A stretch of DNA of 64,000 bases from Pseudomaricurvus sp033283335 (lineage in GTDB: Bacteria > Pseudomonadota > Gammaproteobacteria > Pseudomonadales > Cellvibrionaceae), in contig JAWMQP010000008.1 in NCBI GenBank assembly GCA_033283335.1, positions 1 to 64,000 on the forward strand. Direction: 5' to 3'. This document shows positions 1 to 8,580 of the stretch, in pieces (positions within the stretch are counted from its first letter, which is position 1; each line of letters begins with the position of its first letter). The position numbers and the translations under genes were made by a program. The notes beneath the pieces are model-generated. The model ran no database searches. It had not been told where the DNA came from and was given only the letters and a program-made list of their open reading frames with translations.

Positions 1-110
1 CCTTGAGTCCCCTGAAGGGTCGTTGAAGACTACGACGTTGATAGGCTGGGTGTGGAAGCGTTGTGAGGCGTTGAGCTAACCAGTACTAATTGCCCGTGAG
101 GCTTGACCAT
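1..110 (+). rRNA. 23S ribosomal RNA, 3' end (partial)
   Basis: The first bases match the conserved 3' end of bacterial 23S rRNA: the segment GATAGGCTGGGTGTGGAAGC, then GAGCTAACCAGTACTAAT and the closing CCGTGAGGCTTGACC. The gene begins before the window. The 3' boundary is placed by analogy with Escherichia coli and may be off by a few bases. Confidence 0.95.
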
Positions 111-289
111 ATAACTGAGACAACTGGATGTACAATATCCAGCTGGACAGGTTGAGACTGAACAAAACAGTCGACATGAAGAGAACACCGATTAAGCAGC
201 ATTGTTAAACTTTACAATCCACCACCCTATTTGGACTTGTGCGGTAGCGTTTTGACAACGCGTAAAACCCACCACAATCCAAGCCAGTT
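111..289 (+). other. 23S-5S internal transcribed spacer
   Basis: This 179-base spacer between 23S and 5S rRNA has no tRNA-like cloverleaf and no reading frame of note. Early in it is a short inverted repeat (CTGGAT and ATCCAG around positions 124-154), which may form part of the processing stem of the precursor RNA. It would be transcribed as part of the rRNA operon. Confidence 0.6.
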
Positions 290-409
290 TGGCTGACGAC
301 CATAGAGCTTTGGAACCACCTGATCCCATCCCGAACTCAGTAGTGAAACGAAGCATCGCCGATGGTAGTGTGGGGCTTCCCCATGTGAGAGTAGGTCATC
401 GTCAGCCTT
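290..409 (+). rRNA. 5S ribosomal RNA
   Basis: The 120-base segment has the 5S hallmarks: complementary ends (GGCTGACGAC at the start, GTCATCGTCAGCC at the end) and the conserved internal blocks CCCATCCCGAACTCAG and GAGAGTAGG. It follows 23S rRNA as in a standard operon and is followed directly by an intrinsic terminator. The exact ends are set by the helix I pairing. Confidence 0.95.
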
Positions 410-420
410 CTAATCTAAAA

Positions 421-449
421 CCCCTGTCGGGATACCGGCAGGGGTTTTT
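421..449 (+). terminator. rRNA operon intrinsic terminator
   Basis: A 10-bp stem (CCCCTGTCGG pairing with CCGGCAGGGG, one G-U pair) with a 4-base loop is followed by TTTTT. It sits 11 bases after the 5S gene and ends the rRNA operon. Confidence 0.85.
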
Positions 450-489
450 CTTTGCCTGAAGGTTTTTGGCGGCCGTTGAGTGGGCAATA

Positions 490-519
490 AAAAAGCCCGC
501 GAGTTAGCTGGCGGGCTTT
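490..519 (-). terminator. intrinsic terminator downstream of yhbY
   Basis: The stem AAAGCCCGC/GCGGGCTTT encloses a 10-base loop. Read on the minus strand it is followed by a run of six U residues, so it terminates the minus-strand yhbY transcript. The plus strand has no T run after the stem. Confidence 0.75.
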
Positions 520-565
520 GAAAAGACTGCTGTTGAATCAGGATAGTGGCTTAGCAGCGGGAGGC

Positions 566-865
566 TTAGCGGACGTTCGACAGTTTTAAGTTGGGCTTTT
601 TGGCTTCCCGATAGATAAGCGCAACCTTGCCGATTTCTTGTACCACTTCAGCTCGGGTCTGTTGGCACATCAAATCGATAACCTGCTTGCGCAGTTCGCG
701 GTCGGCGATCACCAGCTTTACCTTGATCAGCTCATGGTCATCGAGAGCCCGATTCAGTTCTTCCAGAACGCCTTCGCTGAGGCCATTGCCTGCGACAGTC
801 ACCACGGGCTTTAAATTGTGGCCCAGTGTACGATATTGCTTTTTACGGTCGGTGCTTAAAGGCAT
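566..865 (-). CDS. yhbY: YhbY-family ribosome-assembly RNA-binding protein (CRM domain)
   Basis: This 99-residue protein is a single CRM domain, a fold that binds precursor large-subunit rRNA. The sequence has the family pattern LGHNLKPVV near residue 15, the glycine-rich GNGLSEGV loop at about 26-33 and HELIKVKL in the middle, and its length equals E. coli YhbY. The methionine of MPLSTDRKKQ was chosen because it matches the family start; an in-frame start 13 codons upstream would add an unrelated leader. It is transcribed away from rlmE, a divergent pair also found in E. coli, and has its own terminator. Confidence 0.93.
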   Translation of the reverse strand: MPLSTDRKKQYRTLGHNLKPVVTVAGNGLSEGVLEELNRALDDHELIKVKLVIADRELRKQVIDLMCQQTRAEVVQEIGKVALIYREAKKPNLKLSNVR

Positions 866-958
866 ACAATGTCTCATTCTTTCCAGAGGTAATGCGGCAG
901 TCACACAGGGGTGCGACTGGGGCCGCTATTGTAACGCAAGTTAAGGTGCTTGGTAGGT

Positions 959-1579
959 ATGGCGAGGTCAAAAAGCAGTAAAGGTTGGCTGGATGAGCAC
1001 TTTAAGGACCAGTATGTCAAACAGTCCCAGGTGGACGGTTATCGTTCTCGAGCCAGCTATAAACTGGTGGAGCTGGATAACAAGGACAAGTTGTTCCGCA
1101 AGGGGATGACGGTGGTTGATCTGGGTGCCGCTCCCGGTGGTTGGAGCCAGGTCGCCGCCCGTTCTATCGGTGATCATGGGCGGGTCATCGCCTCGGATAT
1201 CCTGCCGATGGATTCCCTGGCGGGGGTGGAGTTTATTCAGGGCGATTTCACGGAAAATGACGTGTTTGAGCAGCTGCTGGCTGCGATGGGACCAGAAAAG
1301 GCAGACCTTGTAATTTCCGATATGGCCCCCAATATGAGTGGAATGGCTGACGTCGACCAGCCACGCGCTATGTACCTGGTTGAGCTGGCGCTGGATATGG
1401 CGCGTGAAACCCTGAAAGCCAACGGTGTATTCGTGGCGAAAGTGTTTCAGGGGGAGGGCTTTGATGACTATGTCAAAGACGCTAAGACAAGTTTTAAAAC
1501 CGTTGTGATACGCAAGCCGGGCGCCTCCCGCGCCCGTTCACGGGAAGTCTATCTGGTAGCCAAAGGCTTTAAGGGGTAG
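959..1579 (+). CDS. rlmE: 23S rRNA (uridine-2'-O) methyltransferase
   Basis: RlmE (RrmJ/FtsJ) methylates the 2'-O of U2552 in the 23S A-loop using S-adenosylmethionine, at a late stage of 50S assembly. The 206-residue protein shows the SAM-binding motif VVDLGAAPGGWSQ (residues 52-64) and the catalytic set K35, D121 (SDMAPN), K161 (VAKVFQG) and E196 (SREVYL), each shifted by three from the E. coli numbering K38-D124-K164-E199. The ATG is preceded by AAGGTG with 10-base spacing; an upstream in-frame TTG was rejected. ftsH follows on the same strand, as in E. coli. Confidence 0.97.
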   Translation: MARSKSSKGWLDEHFKDQYVKQSQVDGYRSRASYKLVELDNKDKLFRKGMTVVDLGAAPGGWSQVAARSIGDHGRVIASDILPMDSLAGVEFIQGDFTENDVFEQLLAAMGPEKADLVISDMAPNMSGMADVDQPRAMYLVELALDMARETLKANGVFVAKVFQGEGFDDYVKDAKTSFKTVVIRKPGASRARSREVYLVAKGFKG

Positions 1580-1601
1580 ATTAACGGTTATTTACTAACG
1601 A

Positions 1602-1619
1602 GATGGGCCTGTGCCCATC
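1602..1619. repeat. perfect 7-bp hairpin in the rlmE-ftsH gap
   Basis: GATGGGC and GCCCATC form a perfect stem around a CTGT loop, with no T run after it. It may be a weak or factor-dependent terminator or an mRNA stabiliser for rlmE. Almost the same hairpin recurs at 8014-8031, there with a T run. Confidence 0.5.
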
Positions 1620-1762
1620 GCCGTGACAGGGCGGATAACGCTATACTGTCTTTTATGTCTGTACCCAATCTGAGCTGAGGCTTGGGTATGTGGTACAAAA
1701 ATAAGCTAACCCATTGATATATTTAGGTTATCTTGTTTTTTCTGCTTTAGTGAGGGTTTCTT

Positions 1763-3703
1763 TTGAACGATATGGCGAAAAACCTGGTGTTGTGGCTGGT
1801 CATCGCGGCAGTGTTGCTGGCGGTTTTCCAGAACTTCAATCCCCAGTCATCCCAGGACAGTCTGACGTACAGTGAATTCGTGAAAGATGTTCAGGCTGAT
1901 CAGGTGCGAGAAGTCACTGTCGACGGTCTGGTGATCAGTGGTGTGCGTCACGATAATTCCCGTTTTGAAGCGGTTCGCCCCCAGATCGCCGATGATCGTT
2001 TAATGGACGACCTGCTCAACCACAATGTTGAAGTCAAGGGCAGCAAGCCTGAGCAGCCCAGCCTGTGGCAGCAACTGCTGGTGGCCAGCTTTCCCATCCT
2101 GTTGATTATTGTGGTGTTTATGTTCTTTATGCGCCAGATGCAGGGTGGGGCTGGCGGCAAAGGCGGACCGATGAGCTTTGGCAAAAGCAAAGCACGTCTG
2201 CTGGGCGAAGATCAGATTAAAACCACTTTTGCCGATGTGGCGGGTGTGGATGAAGCCAAAGAGGATGTTCAGGAGCTGGTTGAGTTTCTGCGTGATCCTT
2301 CCAAATTCCAGCGCCTCGGCGGTCAAATTCCCCGCGGTGTGTTGATGGCGGGTCCGCCCGGAACCGGTAAAACCCTGCTGGCAAAGGCTATTGCCGGAGA
2401 GGCCAAGGTGCCTTTCTTCTCCATTTCCGGTTCGGATTTTGTCGAGATGTTCGTCGGTGTCGGTGCTTCGCGGGTTCGTGACATGTTCGACCAGGCCAAG
2501 AAGCAGGCGCCTTGTATCATCTTTATCGATGAGATTGATGCAGTTGGTCGCCACCGCGGCGGTGGTCATGGTGGCGGTCACGACGAGCGCGAGCAGACAC
2601 TCAACCAGCTGTTGGTGGAAATGGATGGCTTTGAGGGCAACGAGGGTATCATTGTCATTGCCGCTACCAACCGTCCGGATGTGCTGGACAAGGCCCTGCT
2701 GCGTCCCGGTCGCTTTGACCGTCAGGTGTTCGTTGGTTTGCCGGACATTCGTGGGCGTGAGCAGATCCTCAAAGTACATATGCGCAAGGTTCCCCTGGAC
2801 GATAAAGTCAAAGCCTCGATTATTGCCCGTGGTACACCTGGCTTTTCCGGTGCAGACCTGGCCAACCTGGTGAACGAGGCAGCGCTGTTTGCAGCTCGTT
2901 CCAACAAGCGCCTGGTGACCATGGAAGAGTTTGAAAAGGCACGCGATAAAATCATGATGGGTGCCGAGCGCAAATCCATGGTGATGAGCGAAAAAGAGAA
3001 GGAAAACACCGCCTATCATGAAGCGGGTCACGCCATTGTTGGGCGCCTGGTTCCGGAGCATGATCCCGTGCACAAGGTGACCATTATTCCACGTGGTCGG
3101 GCGTTGGGGGTTACCCAGTTCTTGCCCGAAGAAGACAAGTACAGCCTCAGTAAACGCGCCATTGAGTCACAACTGTGCTCCCTGTTTGGTGGCCGGATTG
3201 CTGAAGAGATTACCCTGGGCTTTGAGGGTGTCACTACCGGGGCCCAAAATGATATTGAGCGGGCCACAAGTCTGGCGCGCAGTATGGTGACCAAATGGGG
3301 CTTGTCAGAGAAGCTGGGGCCGCTCCATTATGGCGAAGATGATGGCGGCATGCCGGGTACGGGTGGACCGCTCAACTATTCCGGCGAGACCTCAAGAGCC
3401 ATTGATGAAGAGGTCAGGAGCATCATTGATCGCTGTTACCAGACCGCGGAAAAGCTCTTGGAAGAAAACCGCGACATCCTGGAGTCCATGAAAGACGCCT
3501 TGATGGAGTATGAGACCATTGATGCCGAACAGGTAGATGATCTGATGGCGCGACGCAAAGTTCGCCCACCAAGAGATTGGCACGATGGCGGCTTTGATGG
3601 CAAGGCCGAAGCCGACGAGTCGGGCAGTGACAAGGCGGGCGAAGATGTGAGGGCCGATGATTCCTCTTCTTCTCCCATTGGAGGCCCGGCCAAACACCAC
3701 TGA
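1763..3703 (+). CDS. ftsH: ATP-dependent zinc metalloprotease FtsH
   Basis: FtsH is the membrane-anchored AAA+ protease that degrades misfolded membrane proteins and regulators such as LpxC and sigma32 in E. coli. The 646 residues give an N-terminal membrane segment (about 6-24), a periplasmic domain, a second segment (about 103-123), the AAA+ module with Walker A GPPGTGKT (197-204) and Walker B IIFIDEID (252-259), the second region of homology around ATNRP, and the zinc site HEAGH (419-423). A TTG start is used because GAGGG lies 6 bases upstream; the ATG three codons later is the alternative. The C-terminal tail is acidic and serine-rich. Confidence 0.97.
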   Translation: MNDMAKNLVLWLVIAAVLLAVFQNFNPQSSQDSLTYSEFVKDVQADQVREVTVDGLVISGVRHDNSRFEAVRPQIADDRLMDDLLNHNVEVKGSKPEQPSLWQQLLVASFPILLIIVVFMFFMRQMQGGAGGKGGPMSFGKSKARLLGEDQIKTTFADVAGVDEAKEDVQELVEFLRDPSKFQRLGGQIPRGVLMAGPPGTGKTLLAKAIAGEAKVPFFSISGSDFVEMFVGVGASRVRDMFDQAKKQAPCIIFIDEIDAVGRHRGGGHGGGHDEREQTLNQLLVEMDGFEGNEGIIVIAATNRPDVLDKALLRPGRFDRQVFVGLPDIRGREQILKVHMRKVPLDDKVKASIIARGTPGFSGADLANLVNEAALFAARSNKRLVTMEEFEKARDKIMMGAERKSMVMSEKEKENTAYHEAGHAIVGRLVPEHDPVHKVTIIPRGRALGVTQFLPEEDKYSLSKRAIESQLCSLFGGRIAEEITLGFEGVTTGAQNDIERATSLARSMVTKWGLSEKLGPLHYGEDDGGMPGTGGPLNYSGETSRAIDEEVRSIIDRCYQTAEKLLEENRDILESMKDALMEYETIDAEQVDDLMARRKVRPPRDWHDGGFDGKAEADESGSDKAGEDVRADDSSSSPIGGPAKHH

Positions 3704-3720
3704 TCGCAAGCTAATCGGAG

Positions 3721-3750
3721 AGGGCCCACAGGTTGGGCCCTTTTTTTTTG
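3721..3750 (+). terminator. intrinsic terminator after ftsH
   Basis: The stem AGGGCCCA/TGGGCCCT with a 5-base loop runs into nine T residues, 18 bases past the ftsH stop. It separates ftsH from folP. Confidence 0.85.
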
Positions 3751-3828
3751 CGAGTGTGTTGAGTTTTCCGGATGCAGTTATAGACAATCAATGCAAGCAG
3801 CTAGAGCAGGTGCTGGAGATTTGTACTT

Positions 3829-4677
3829 ATGCCCCAGTTAGAGTGTGGTAATCGAATACTGGACTTGTCGAAGCCAGTCGTAATGGGAATCCTGAATGCG
3901 ACCCCGGATTCATTCTCTGATGGCGGTCAGTTACTGCAGGACCGCAAAATCAATCTGGATGTGGCGCTGAAGAGGGCGCGGGAAATGGTCGAAGCGGGTG
4001 CCGGCATTCTGGATGTGGGTGGCGAGTCAACGCGACCCGGAGCGGACGTAGTATCTGAGGCGGAAGAGCTGGACCGGGTGATGCCGTTGGTGGAGGCTAT
4101 CGCAGCGGAACTGGATGTGGTGATCTCGGTGGATACCAGCACGCCCCAGGTTATGCGTGAGGCGGCTGCAGCTGGTGCAGGGTTGATCAATGATGTCCGT
4201 TCACTGGAACGCACTGGAGCCATGGAGGTGGCGGTCGAAACGGGGTTGCCGGTGTGCATTATGCATATGCAAGGTGACCCGCAAACCATGCAGCAGCGCC
4301 CGGCCTATGACTCTGTGGTTGCTGAAGTGCAACAATACTTGCGAGAGCGTGCGGCCTTATTGCTTAAGGCTGGTGTTGCCCAGCATAAGATCGTTATCGA
4401 TCCGGGCTATGGTTTCGGCAAAACACTTGATCATAACCTTGAACTGTTAAAGCGGCTGCCTGAATTTGTGGGCATGGGGTTTCCTGTGTTGGCGGGCCTG
4501 TCACGCAAATCTGTAATTGGTCATGTGCTGGGGCGGGATGTGGGGCAGCGTTTGGCGGGCAGTTTGTCTGCTGCGTTATTGGCGGCTCAAGCAGGAGCTC
4601 ATATCATCCGTGTGCACGATGTTAGCGAAACTGTGGACGTGTTGAAATTTTGGCAGGCCGTGCAGTCTGTAAAATAA
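3829..4677 (+). CDS. folP: dihydropteroate synthase
   Basis: FolP condenses p-aminobenzoate with 6-hydroxymethyl-dihydropterin diphosphate in folate synthesis and is the sulfonamide target. The 282-residue TIM-barrel protein has the family signatures NATPDSFSDGG (23-33), GGESTRPGA (64-72), DPGYGFGKT (about 191-199) and GLSRKS (about 223). Its length is normal. A GGAG lies 10 bases before the ATG. The gene sits between ftsH and glmM as in E. coli, but the strong terminator after ftsH implies a promoter in the short gap or readthrough. Confidence 0.97.
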   Translation: MPQLECGNRILDLSKPVVMGILNATPDSFSDGGQLLQDRKINLDVALKRAREMVEAGAGILDVGGESTRPGADVVSEAEELDRVMPLVEAIAAELDVVISVDTSTPQVMREAAAAGAGLINDVRSLERTGAMEVAVETGLPVCIMHMQGDPQTMQQRPAYDSVVAEVQQYLRERAALLLKAGVAQHKIVIDPGYGFGKTLDHNLELLKRLPEFVGMGFPVLAGLSRKSVIGHVLGRDVGQRLAGSLSAALLAAQAGAHIIRVHDVSETVDVLKFWQAVQSVK

Positions 4678-4812
4678 CGGCTAGTCTAACTAAGCTGTTA
4701 CGGCCAAATATCAGGTTATAACCATTACACTCAAAAACATTCTAGTGCCTTATGGCAATAGTCTTACATCAGAGAAAATCAAGGCGCAGTCCGCAGTAAA
4801 GGAGCAATAGGC

Positions 4813-6150
4813 ATGTCGCGTAAATACTTTGGCACCGATGGAATCCGTGGTCGTGTGGGAGAAGGTGTCATTACGCCGGACTTTGTGTTGCGATTGGGAT
4901 GGGCTGCCGGGCAGGTGCTGGCCAGTCGCTACAAGGGTAAAAAACGCATACTGATGGGCAAGGACACCCGCATTTCAGGCTATATGTTTGAGTCGGCGCT
5001 GCAGGCGGGATTGATCAACGCGGGTATCGATGTCGGATTGCTGGGACCGATGCCAACACCGGCCATTGCCTATCTGACCCGCACCTTCCAGGCTCAGGCC
5101 GGGATCGTGATCAGCGCCTCTCACAATCCCTACTATGACAACGGCATCAAGTTCTTTAGTGGGGCCGGTGCCAAATTGCCGGATGACATTGAGCTCGAGA
5201 TTGAGGCTCAGCTGGACCGGCCAATGCACACCGCCGAGCAGTTGGGTAAAGCCAAGCGCATTGATGATGCGGCTGGGCGCTACATTGAATTCTGCAAAGG
5301 CACCATGCCCTGGGGTTTCAGTCTGGCGGGATTGAAAATTGTTCTGGACTGTGCCAATGGGGCCACCTACCACATTGCCCCCAATGTCTTCCAGGAGCTG
5401 GGGGCCAATGTTGAAGTGATCGCCGCCGCGCCTGACGGCCTCAACATCAATAAAGATTGTGGTTCAACCAAGCCCGGGCACCTGCAGGCAAGGGTGCTGG
5501 ACAGTGGCGCGGACCTTGGCATCGCCTTTGATGGTGATGGCGATCGCCTGGTGTTCGTAGACCACAAGGGAGAGCTGGTGGACGGTGATGAGATTCTGTA
5601 TTTGATCGCCTCCTATCGTCAGCGCAAAGCCGGGGGTTGTCCGGGGGTTGTGGGAACCCTGATGAGCAACTTTGGCTTTGAGATGGCATTGAAAAAGCTG
5701 GATATTCCCTTCGTCCGAGCACAAGTGGGAGACCGTTACGTGCTGGAGCAAATGCAGCAGCGCGGCTGGGCCTTGGGCGGGGAAAACTCGGGCCATATTG
5801 TCTGCGGTGATGTCACGACTACCGGTGATGGTATTGTGGCGGCCTTGCAGGTATTGTTGGCACTGTCGGAGGATGGCGCCAACCTCAACGAAATGAAACA
5901 GGGTATGCGCAAGCTGCCACAGCACATGGTCAATGTGCGCGTGAAGGGCCGCATAGATCTCAGTGGCAATGAAGTGATTGAATCGGCGGTTGCCGCGGCC
6001 GAATCGGAACTGGCCGGTCGCGGCCGGGTGCTGTTGCGGCCCTCCGGCACGGAACCGCTGGTGCGCGTCATGGTGGAGGGGGAAGAGCCTCCTCTGGTCA
6101 CCCGTCTGGCGGAGGAGCTGGCGGAAGTGGTGGAACAGGCATTATCTTGA
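4813..6150 (+). CDS. glmM: phosphoglucosamine mutase
   Basis: GlmM interconverts glucosamine-6-phosphate and glucosamine-1-phosphate, feeding UDP-GlcNAc for peptidoglycan and LPS. The 445 residues match the family length. The phosphorylated serine is S103 in ISASHNP, the metal loop is DGDGDR (near 242), and the phosphate-binding C-terminal motif is RPSGTEPLVRVM. The start ATG has AAAGGAG 8 bases upstream. There is no strong terminator on either side, so it may be cotranscribed with folP or tpiA. Confidence 0.97.
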   Translation: MSRKYFGTDGIRGRVGEGVITPDFVLRLGWAAGQVLASRYKGKKRILMGKDTRISGYMFESALQAGLINAGIDVGLLGPMPTPAIAYLTRTFQAQAGIVISASHNPYYDNGIKFFSGAGAKLPDDIELEIEAQLDRPMHTAEQLGKAKRIDDAAGRYIEFCKGTMPWGFSLAGLKIVLDCANGATYHIAPNVFQELGANVEVIAAAPDGLNINKDCGSTKPGHLQARVLDSGADLGIAFDGDGDRLVFVDHKGELVDGDEILYLIASYRQRKAGGCPGVVGTLMSNFGFEMALKKLDIPFVRAQVGDRYVLEQMQQRGWALGGENSGHIVCGDVTTTGDGIVAALQVLLALSEDGANLNEMKQGMRKLPQHMVNVRVKGRIDLSGNEVIESAVAAAESELAGRGRVLLRPSGTEPLVRVMVEGEEPPLVTRLAEELAEVVEQALS

Positions 6151-6318
6151 ATTATTCCTAGCAGCGGTTTTGGGGATGAAAATCCTTTCCAACAATTGCA
6201 GATAAAGCGTTGTATATTATGGACTTATCCGCTAAGATTTGCGCCCGTTTCGCCGAGAGACTAGCTTTGCTGCACGGCGTAAGGCTAAACCGGAAAGTGA
6301 GTTGAACGGAAGAAGAAC

Positions 6319-7059
6319 ATGCGACGTCCACTGGTAGTAGCCAATTGGAAAATGAATGGCAGCATGGCAGCGAATGATTCTTTGCTTGGAGGCTTCTTGG
6401 CATCCTGGCAAGGAGTGCATCAAGCGGAAGTGGCTGTCTGCCCGCCGACGGTGTACCTCAATCAGGTAGCTGGACTGCTAGACCAGAGTAATGTTCTGTT
6501 GGGTGCCCAGGATGTCAGCGCGTTTGAAGCTGGGGCCTATACCGGTGAAGTTTCAGCCGGCATGCTGGCCGATGTGGGTGTGCATTACGTCATTGTGGGT
6601 CACTCCGAGCGCCGAGAGTATCACGCCGAGAGTGATCGGCTGGTGGCTAAAAAGTTTGTCGCCGCGCAGGCCCAGAAGCTGACTCCCATCCTCTGTGTGG
6701 GGGAAACCTTGCCCCAGCGCGAGGCTGGCGAGGCCCTGGCAGTGATCGGTGAGCAGCTTAAGGCGGTGATCGATCTGGCCGGTCGTCGCGCAGTAGCTTC
6801 TGCGGTGATTGCCTATGAGCCCGTTTGGGCCATTGGTACCGGTTTGACGGCGACCCCGGGACAGGCGCAAGAAGTGCACGAATTTATACGCGAACAACTG
6901 GGTGAGCTCGGGGCCGGTGTCAGGATTCTGTATGGTGGCAGCGTAAAGCCCGCCAATGCCGCGGAGTTGTTTGCTGAGGCCGATATTGATGGCGCTCTCG
7001 TTGGTGGGGCATCTTTAAACGGCGACGATTTTTACAGCATCTGCCAAGCGGCAGAATAA
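6319..7059 (+). CDS. tpiA: triosephosphate isomerase
   Basis: TpiA interconverts dihydroxyacetone phosphate and glyceraldehyde-3-phosphate in glycolysis and gluconeogenesis. The 246-residue protein carries N9 and K11 (NWKMNG), catalytic H95 (VGHSERR), catalytic base E167 (AYEPVWAIGTG) and the phosphate loop YGGSVKP. GGAAGAAG lies upstream of the ATG. A TGTATATTAT sequence about 100 bases upstream could be an extended -10 element. Position between glmM and secG is typical of pseudomonads and relatives. secG follows after 10 bases, so the two are likely cotranscribed. Confidence 0.97.
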   Translation: MRRPLVVANWKMNGSMAANDSLLGGFLASWQGVHQAEVAVCPPTVYLNQVAGLLDQSNVLLGAQDVSAFEAGAYTGEVSAGMLADVGVHYVIVGHSERREYHAESDRLVAKKFVAAQAQKLTPILCVGETLPQREAGEALAVIGEQLKAVIDLAGRRAVASAVIAYEPVWAIGTGLTATPGQAQEVHEFIREQLGELGAGVRILYGGSVKPANAAELFAEADIDGALVGGASLNGDDFYSICQAAE

Positions 7060-7069
7060 AGGCAGTCTA

Positions 7070-7465
7070 ATGGAAAAAGTCATTTTAGTGGTGCATGTAT
7101 TAACGGCCCTAGCAATTGTCGGTCTGATTTTACTGCAGCAGGGTAAAGGTGCCGAGATGGGAGCCTCTTTTGGTTCCGGTGCTTCTCAGACTGTGTTTGG
7201 CAGTCAGGGTGGTGGCAATTTCTTTACCCGGGCTACCGCCTTGTTGGCGGCAGTTTTCTTTGTCACGAGTTTTGGTTTGGCCGTTGTGGCCAAGCAGCAG
7301 GCCCAGGTTCAGCTGTCTGACGGCGTGCCTATTGTTGAGCAGCCGGCCGAAATTCCGGCTGTTGAAGAGATTGGTTCTGAGCAGGGTGATGTTCCGCAGG
7401 TGGATGTTCCCCAGGCAGATGCGCCGGAAGTTCCTGAGAGTCCCGTCGAAGAGGGTTCCAAGTAG
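7070..7465 (+). CDS. secG: protein translocase subunit SecG
   Basis: SecG is the small auxiliary subunit of the SecYEG channel in the inner membrane. The 131 residues show two hydrophobic helices (about 3-21 and 52-74) separated by the conserved glycine-rich segment GKGAEMGASFGSGASQTVFG. The C-terminal tail is longer than in E. coli (131 against 110 residues) and is acidic and proline-rich with repeated VPQ/DAPE motifs. It follows tpiA by 10 bases and precedes tRNA-Leu by 29 bases, the usual neighbourhood. Confidence 0.95.
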   Translation: MEKVILVVHVLTALAIVGLILLQQGKGAEMGASFGSGASQTVFGSQGGGNFFTRATALLAAVFFVTSFGLAVVAKQQAQVQLSDGVPIVEQPAEIPAVEEIGSEQGDVPQVDVPQADAPEVPESPVEEGSK

Positions 7466-7494
7466 GCTCCTGAGTCAGCTTATTAGAAGTTTTT

Positions 7495-7579
7495 GCCCAA
7501 GTGGTGGAATTGGTAGACACGCTATCTTGAGGGGGTAGTGGCGTAAGCCGTGCCGGTTCAAGTCCGGCCTTGGGCACCA
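7495..7579 (+). tRNA. tRNA-Leu (anticodon GAG)
   Basis: An 85-base class II tRNA: the acceptor arms GCCCAAG and CTTGGGC pair, the D-arm contains AATTGGTAGACAC, the anticodon loop TTGAGGG carries GAG between CTATC and GGTAG, the variable arm is long, the T-loop is GTTCAAGTC, and CCA is encoded. Its place just after secG is as in E. coli. A terminator follows. Confidence 0.95.
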
Positions 7580-7588
7580 TCTTAGAAA

Positions 7589-7618
7589 AAGGCTCCCGCT
7601 TGCGGGGGCCTTTTTTTT
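7589..7618 (+). terminator. intrinsic terminator after tRNA-Leu
   Basis: GGCTCCCGC pairs with GCGGGGGCC (one G-U) followed by eight T residues. It closes the secG/tRNA-Leu transcript before the nusA operon promoter. Confidence 0.85.
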
Positions 7619-7723
7619 GTTTGCAAATTGGCCCGGATTCATTTGTCGCCGGGGCTTGAGGGGGTTGCGGCCTGCTTGCTGATTGCCTCGGTTAACTTAT
7701 TGAAAAATAAATGCAAAAGGTTG

Positions 7724-7752
7724 TTGACCGATGCCGGGGGCGTCCCTATAAT
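7724..7752 (+). promoter_or_regulatory. sigma70 promoter of the tRNA-fMet/nusA operon
   Basis: TTGACC (7724-7729) and a perfect TATAAT (7747-7752) are spaced by 17 bases. The next bases, GCGCGTCC, are GC-rich like the discriminator of stringently controlled stable-RNA promoters. The predicted start is near 7759, about 35 bases before the tRNA. Confidence 0.85.
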
Positions 7753-7793
7753 GCGCGTCCTCGGTTGGGGAAACGCACTCACCGAGTTGTTGA

Positions 7794-7870
<77 letters not shown>

Positions 7871-7924
7871 AATTCTAAGAGTTTGGTGTGTTTGTCAGAC
7901 TCTTGCGCTACAATAGCGCATCAG

Positions 7925-7950
7925 GAAAGCCCCTTCTAAGGGGCTTTTTC
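7925..7950 (+). terminator. intrinsic terminator/attenuator 1 between tRNA-fMet and rimP
   Basis: GCCCCT pairs with AGGGGC around a TCTA loop and is followed by TTTTT. It lies 55 bases after the tRNA and upstream of rimP in the same transcript, so it would attenuate the downstream genes. Confidence 0.75.
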
Positions 7951-8010
7951 GTATCTGTCGATCGGGCGGAGCGAAGCCTTAAATGAAGCCGCAACGCTAG
8001 CGGTTGTGGT

Positions 8011-8037
8011 AAAGATGGGCCTTGTGCCCATTTTTTG
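8011..8037 (+). terminator. intrinsic terminator/attenuator 2 between tRNA-fMet and rimP
   Basis: ATGGGC pairs with GCCCAT around CTTGT and runs into seven T residues. Just before it is another stem, CCGCAAC with GTTGTGG. With the previous element this gives two terminators in series before rimP. Confidence 0.7.
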
Positions 8038-8090
8038 TTTGTGGCGGTTTTAAACCTGTCTTTTCTTATTATCGCGAGTGGTTAAACGTT

Positions 8091-8546
8091 ATGGCATCTA
8101 AGCATGACCAGCTGACCGAGATGCTTGCGCCGGTGGTGTCGTCCATGGGTTGTGAGCTGTGGGGTCTGGAGTACTTCTCGCAAGGCCGGCACAGCACCTT
8201 GCGGCTCTTTATCGACCACCCGGACGGGGTGGGGCTTGAACTGTGTGAGCAGGTCAGCCGACAGGTCAGCAGTGTGCTGGATGTGGAAGATCCGATCGCC
8301 GGGGAATACACCCTGGAAGTGTCGTCGCCGGGCATGGATCGGCCACTGTACACGCTGGAGCACTTCGCCCGTTACGCCGGGCAACAGGTTGCAGTCAAGC
8401 TTAGGTCGGCCTTCGAAGGGCGAAGAAAATTTAATGGTTTATTGCGCGGCGTTGAAGGCGACGACGTGCTGTTGGTGGTGGACGAGCATGAATACCTGCT
8501 GCCCATCGAGTTGATAGAAAAAGCTAATATTATTCCCCGTTTTTAG
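8091..8546 (+). CDS. rimP: ribosome maturation factor RimP
   Basis: RimP assists 30S subunit maturation. The 151-residue protein has the family's N-terminal alpha/beta domain with the conserved LRLFIDHPDGV and YTLEVSSPGMDRPL blocks and a C-terminal SH3-like domain. The ATG of MASKHDQLTEML was chosen because it fits the family length (about 150); an upstream in-frame ATG would add 23 non-conserved residues overlapping the second attenuator. nusA begins 34 bases downstream. Confidence 0.95.
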   Translation: MASKHDQLTEMLAPVVSSMGCELWGLEYFSQGRHSTLRLFIDHPDGVGLELCEQVSRQVSSVLDVEDPIAGEYTLEVSSPGMDRPLYTLEHFARYAGQQVAVKLRSAFEGRRKFNGLLRGVEGDDVLLVVDEHEYLLPIELIEKANIIPRF

Positions 8547-8580
8547 GGATGCACCTGGTGTAGGTAAACGAGGCATACCA

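Noticed and set aside
2000..3073. Minus-strand frame of 357 codons over ftsH
   Set aside because: It is antisense to ftsH, without a ribosome site or family match.
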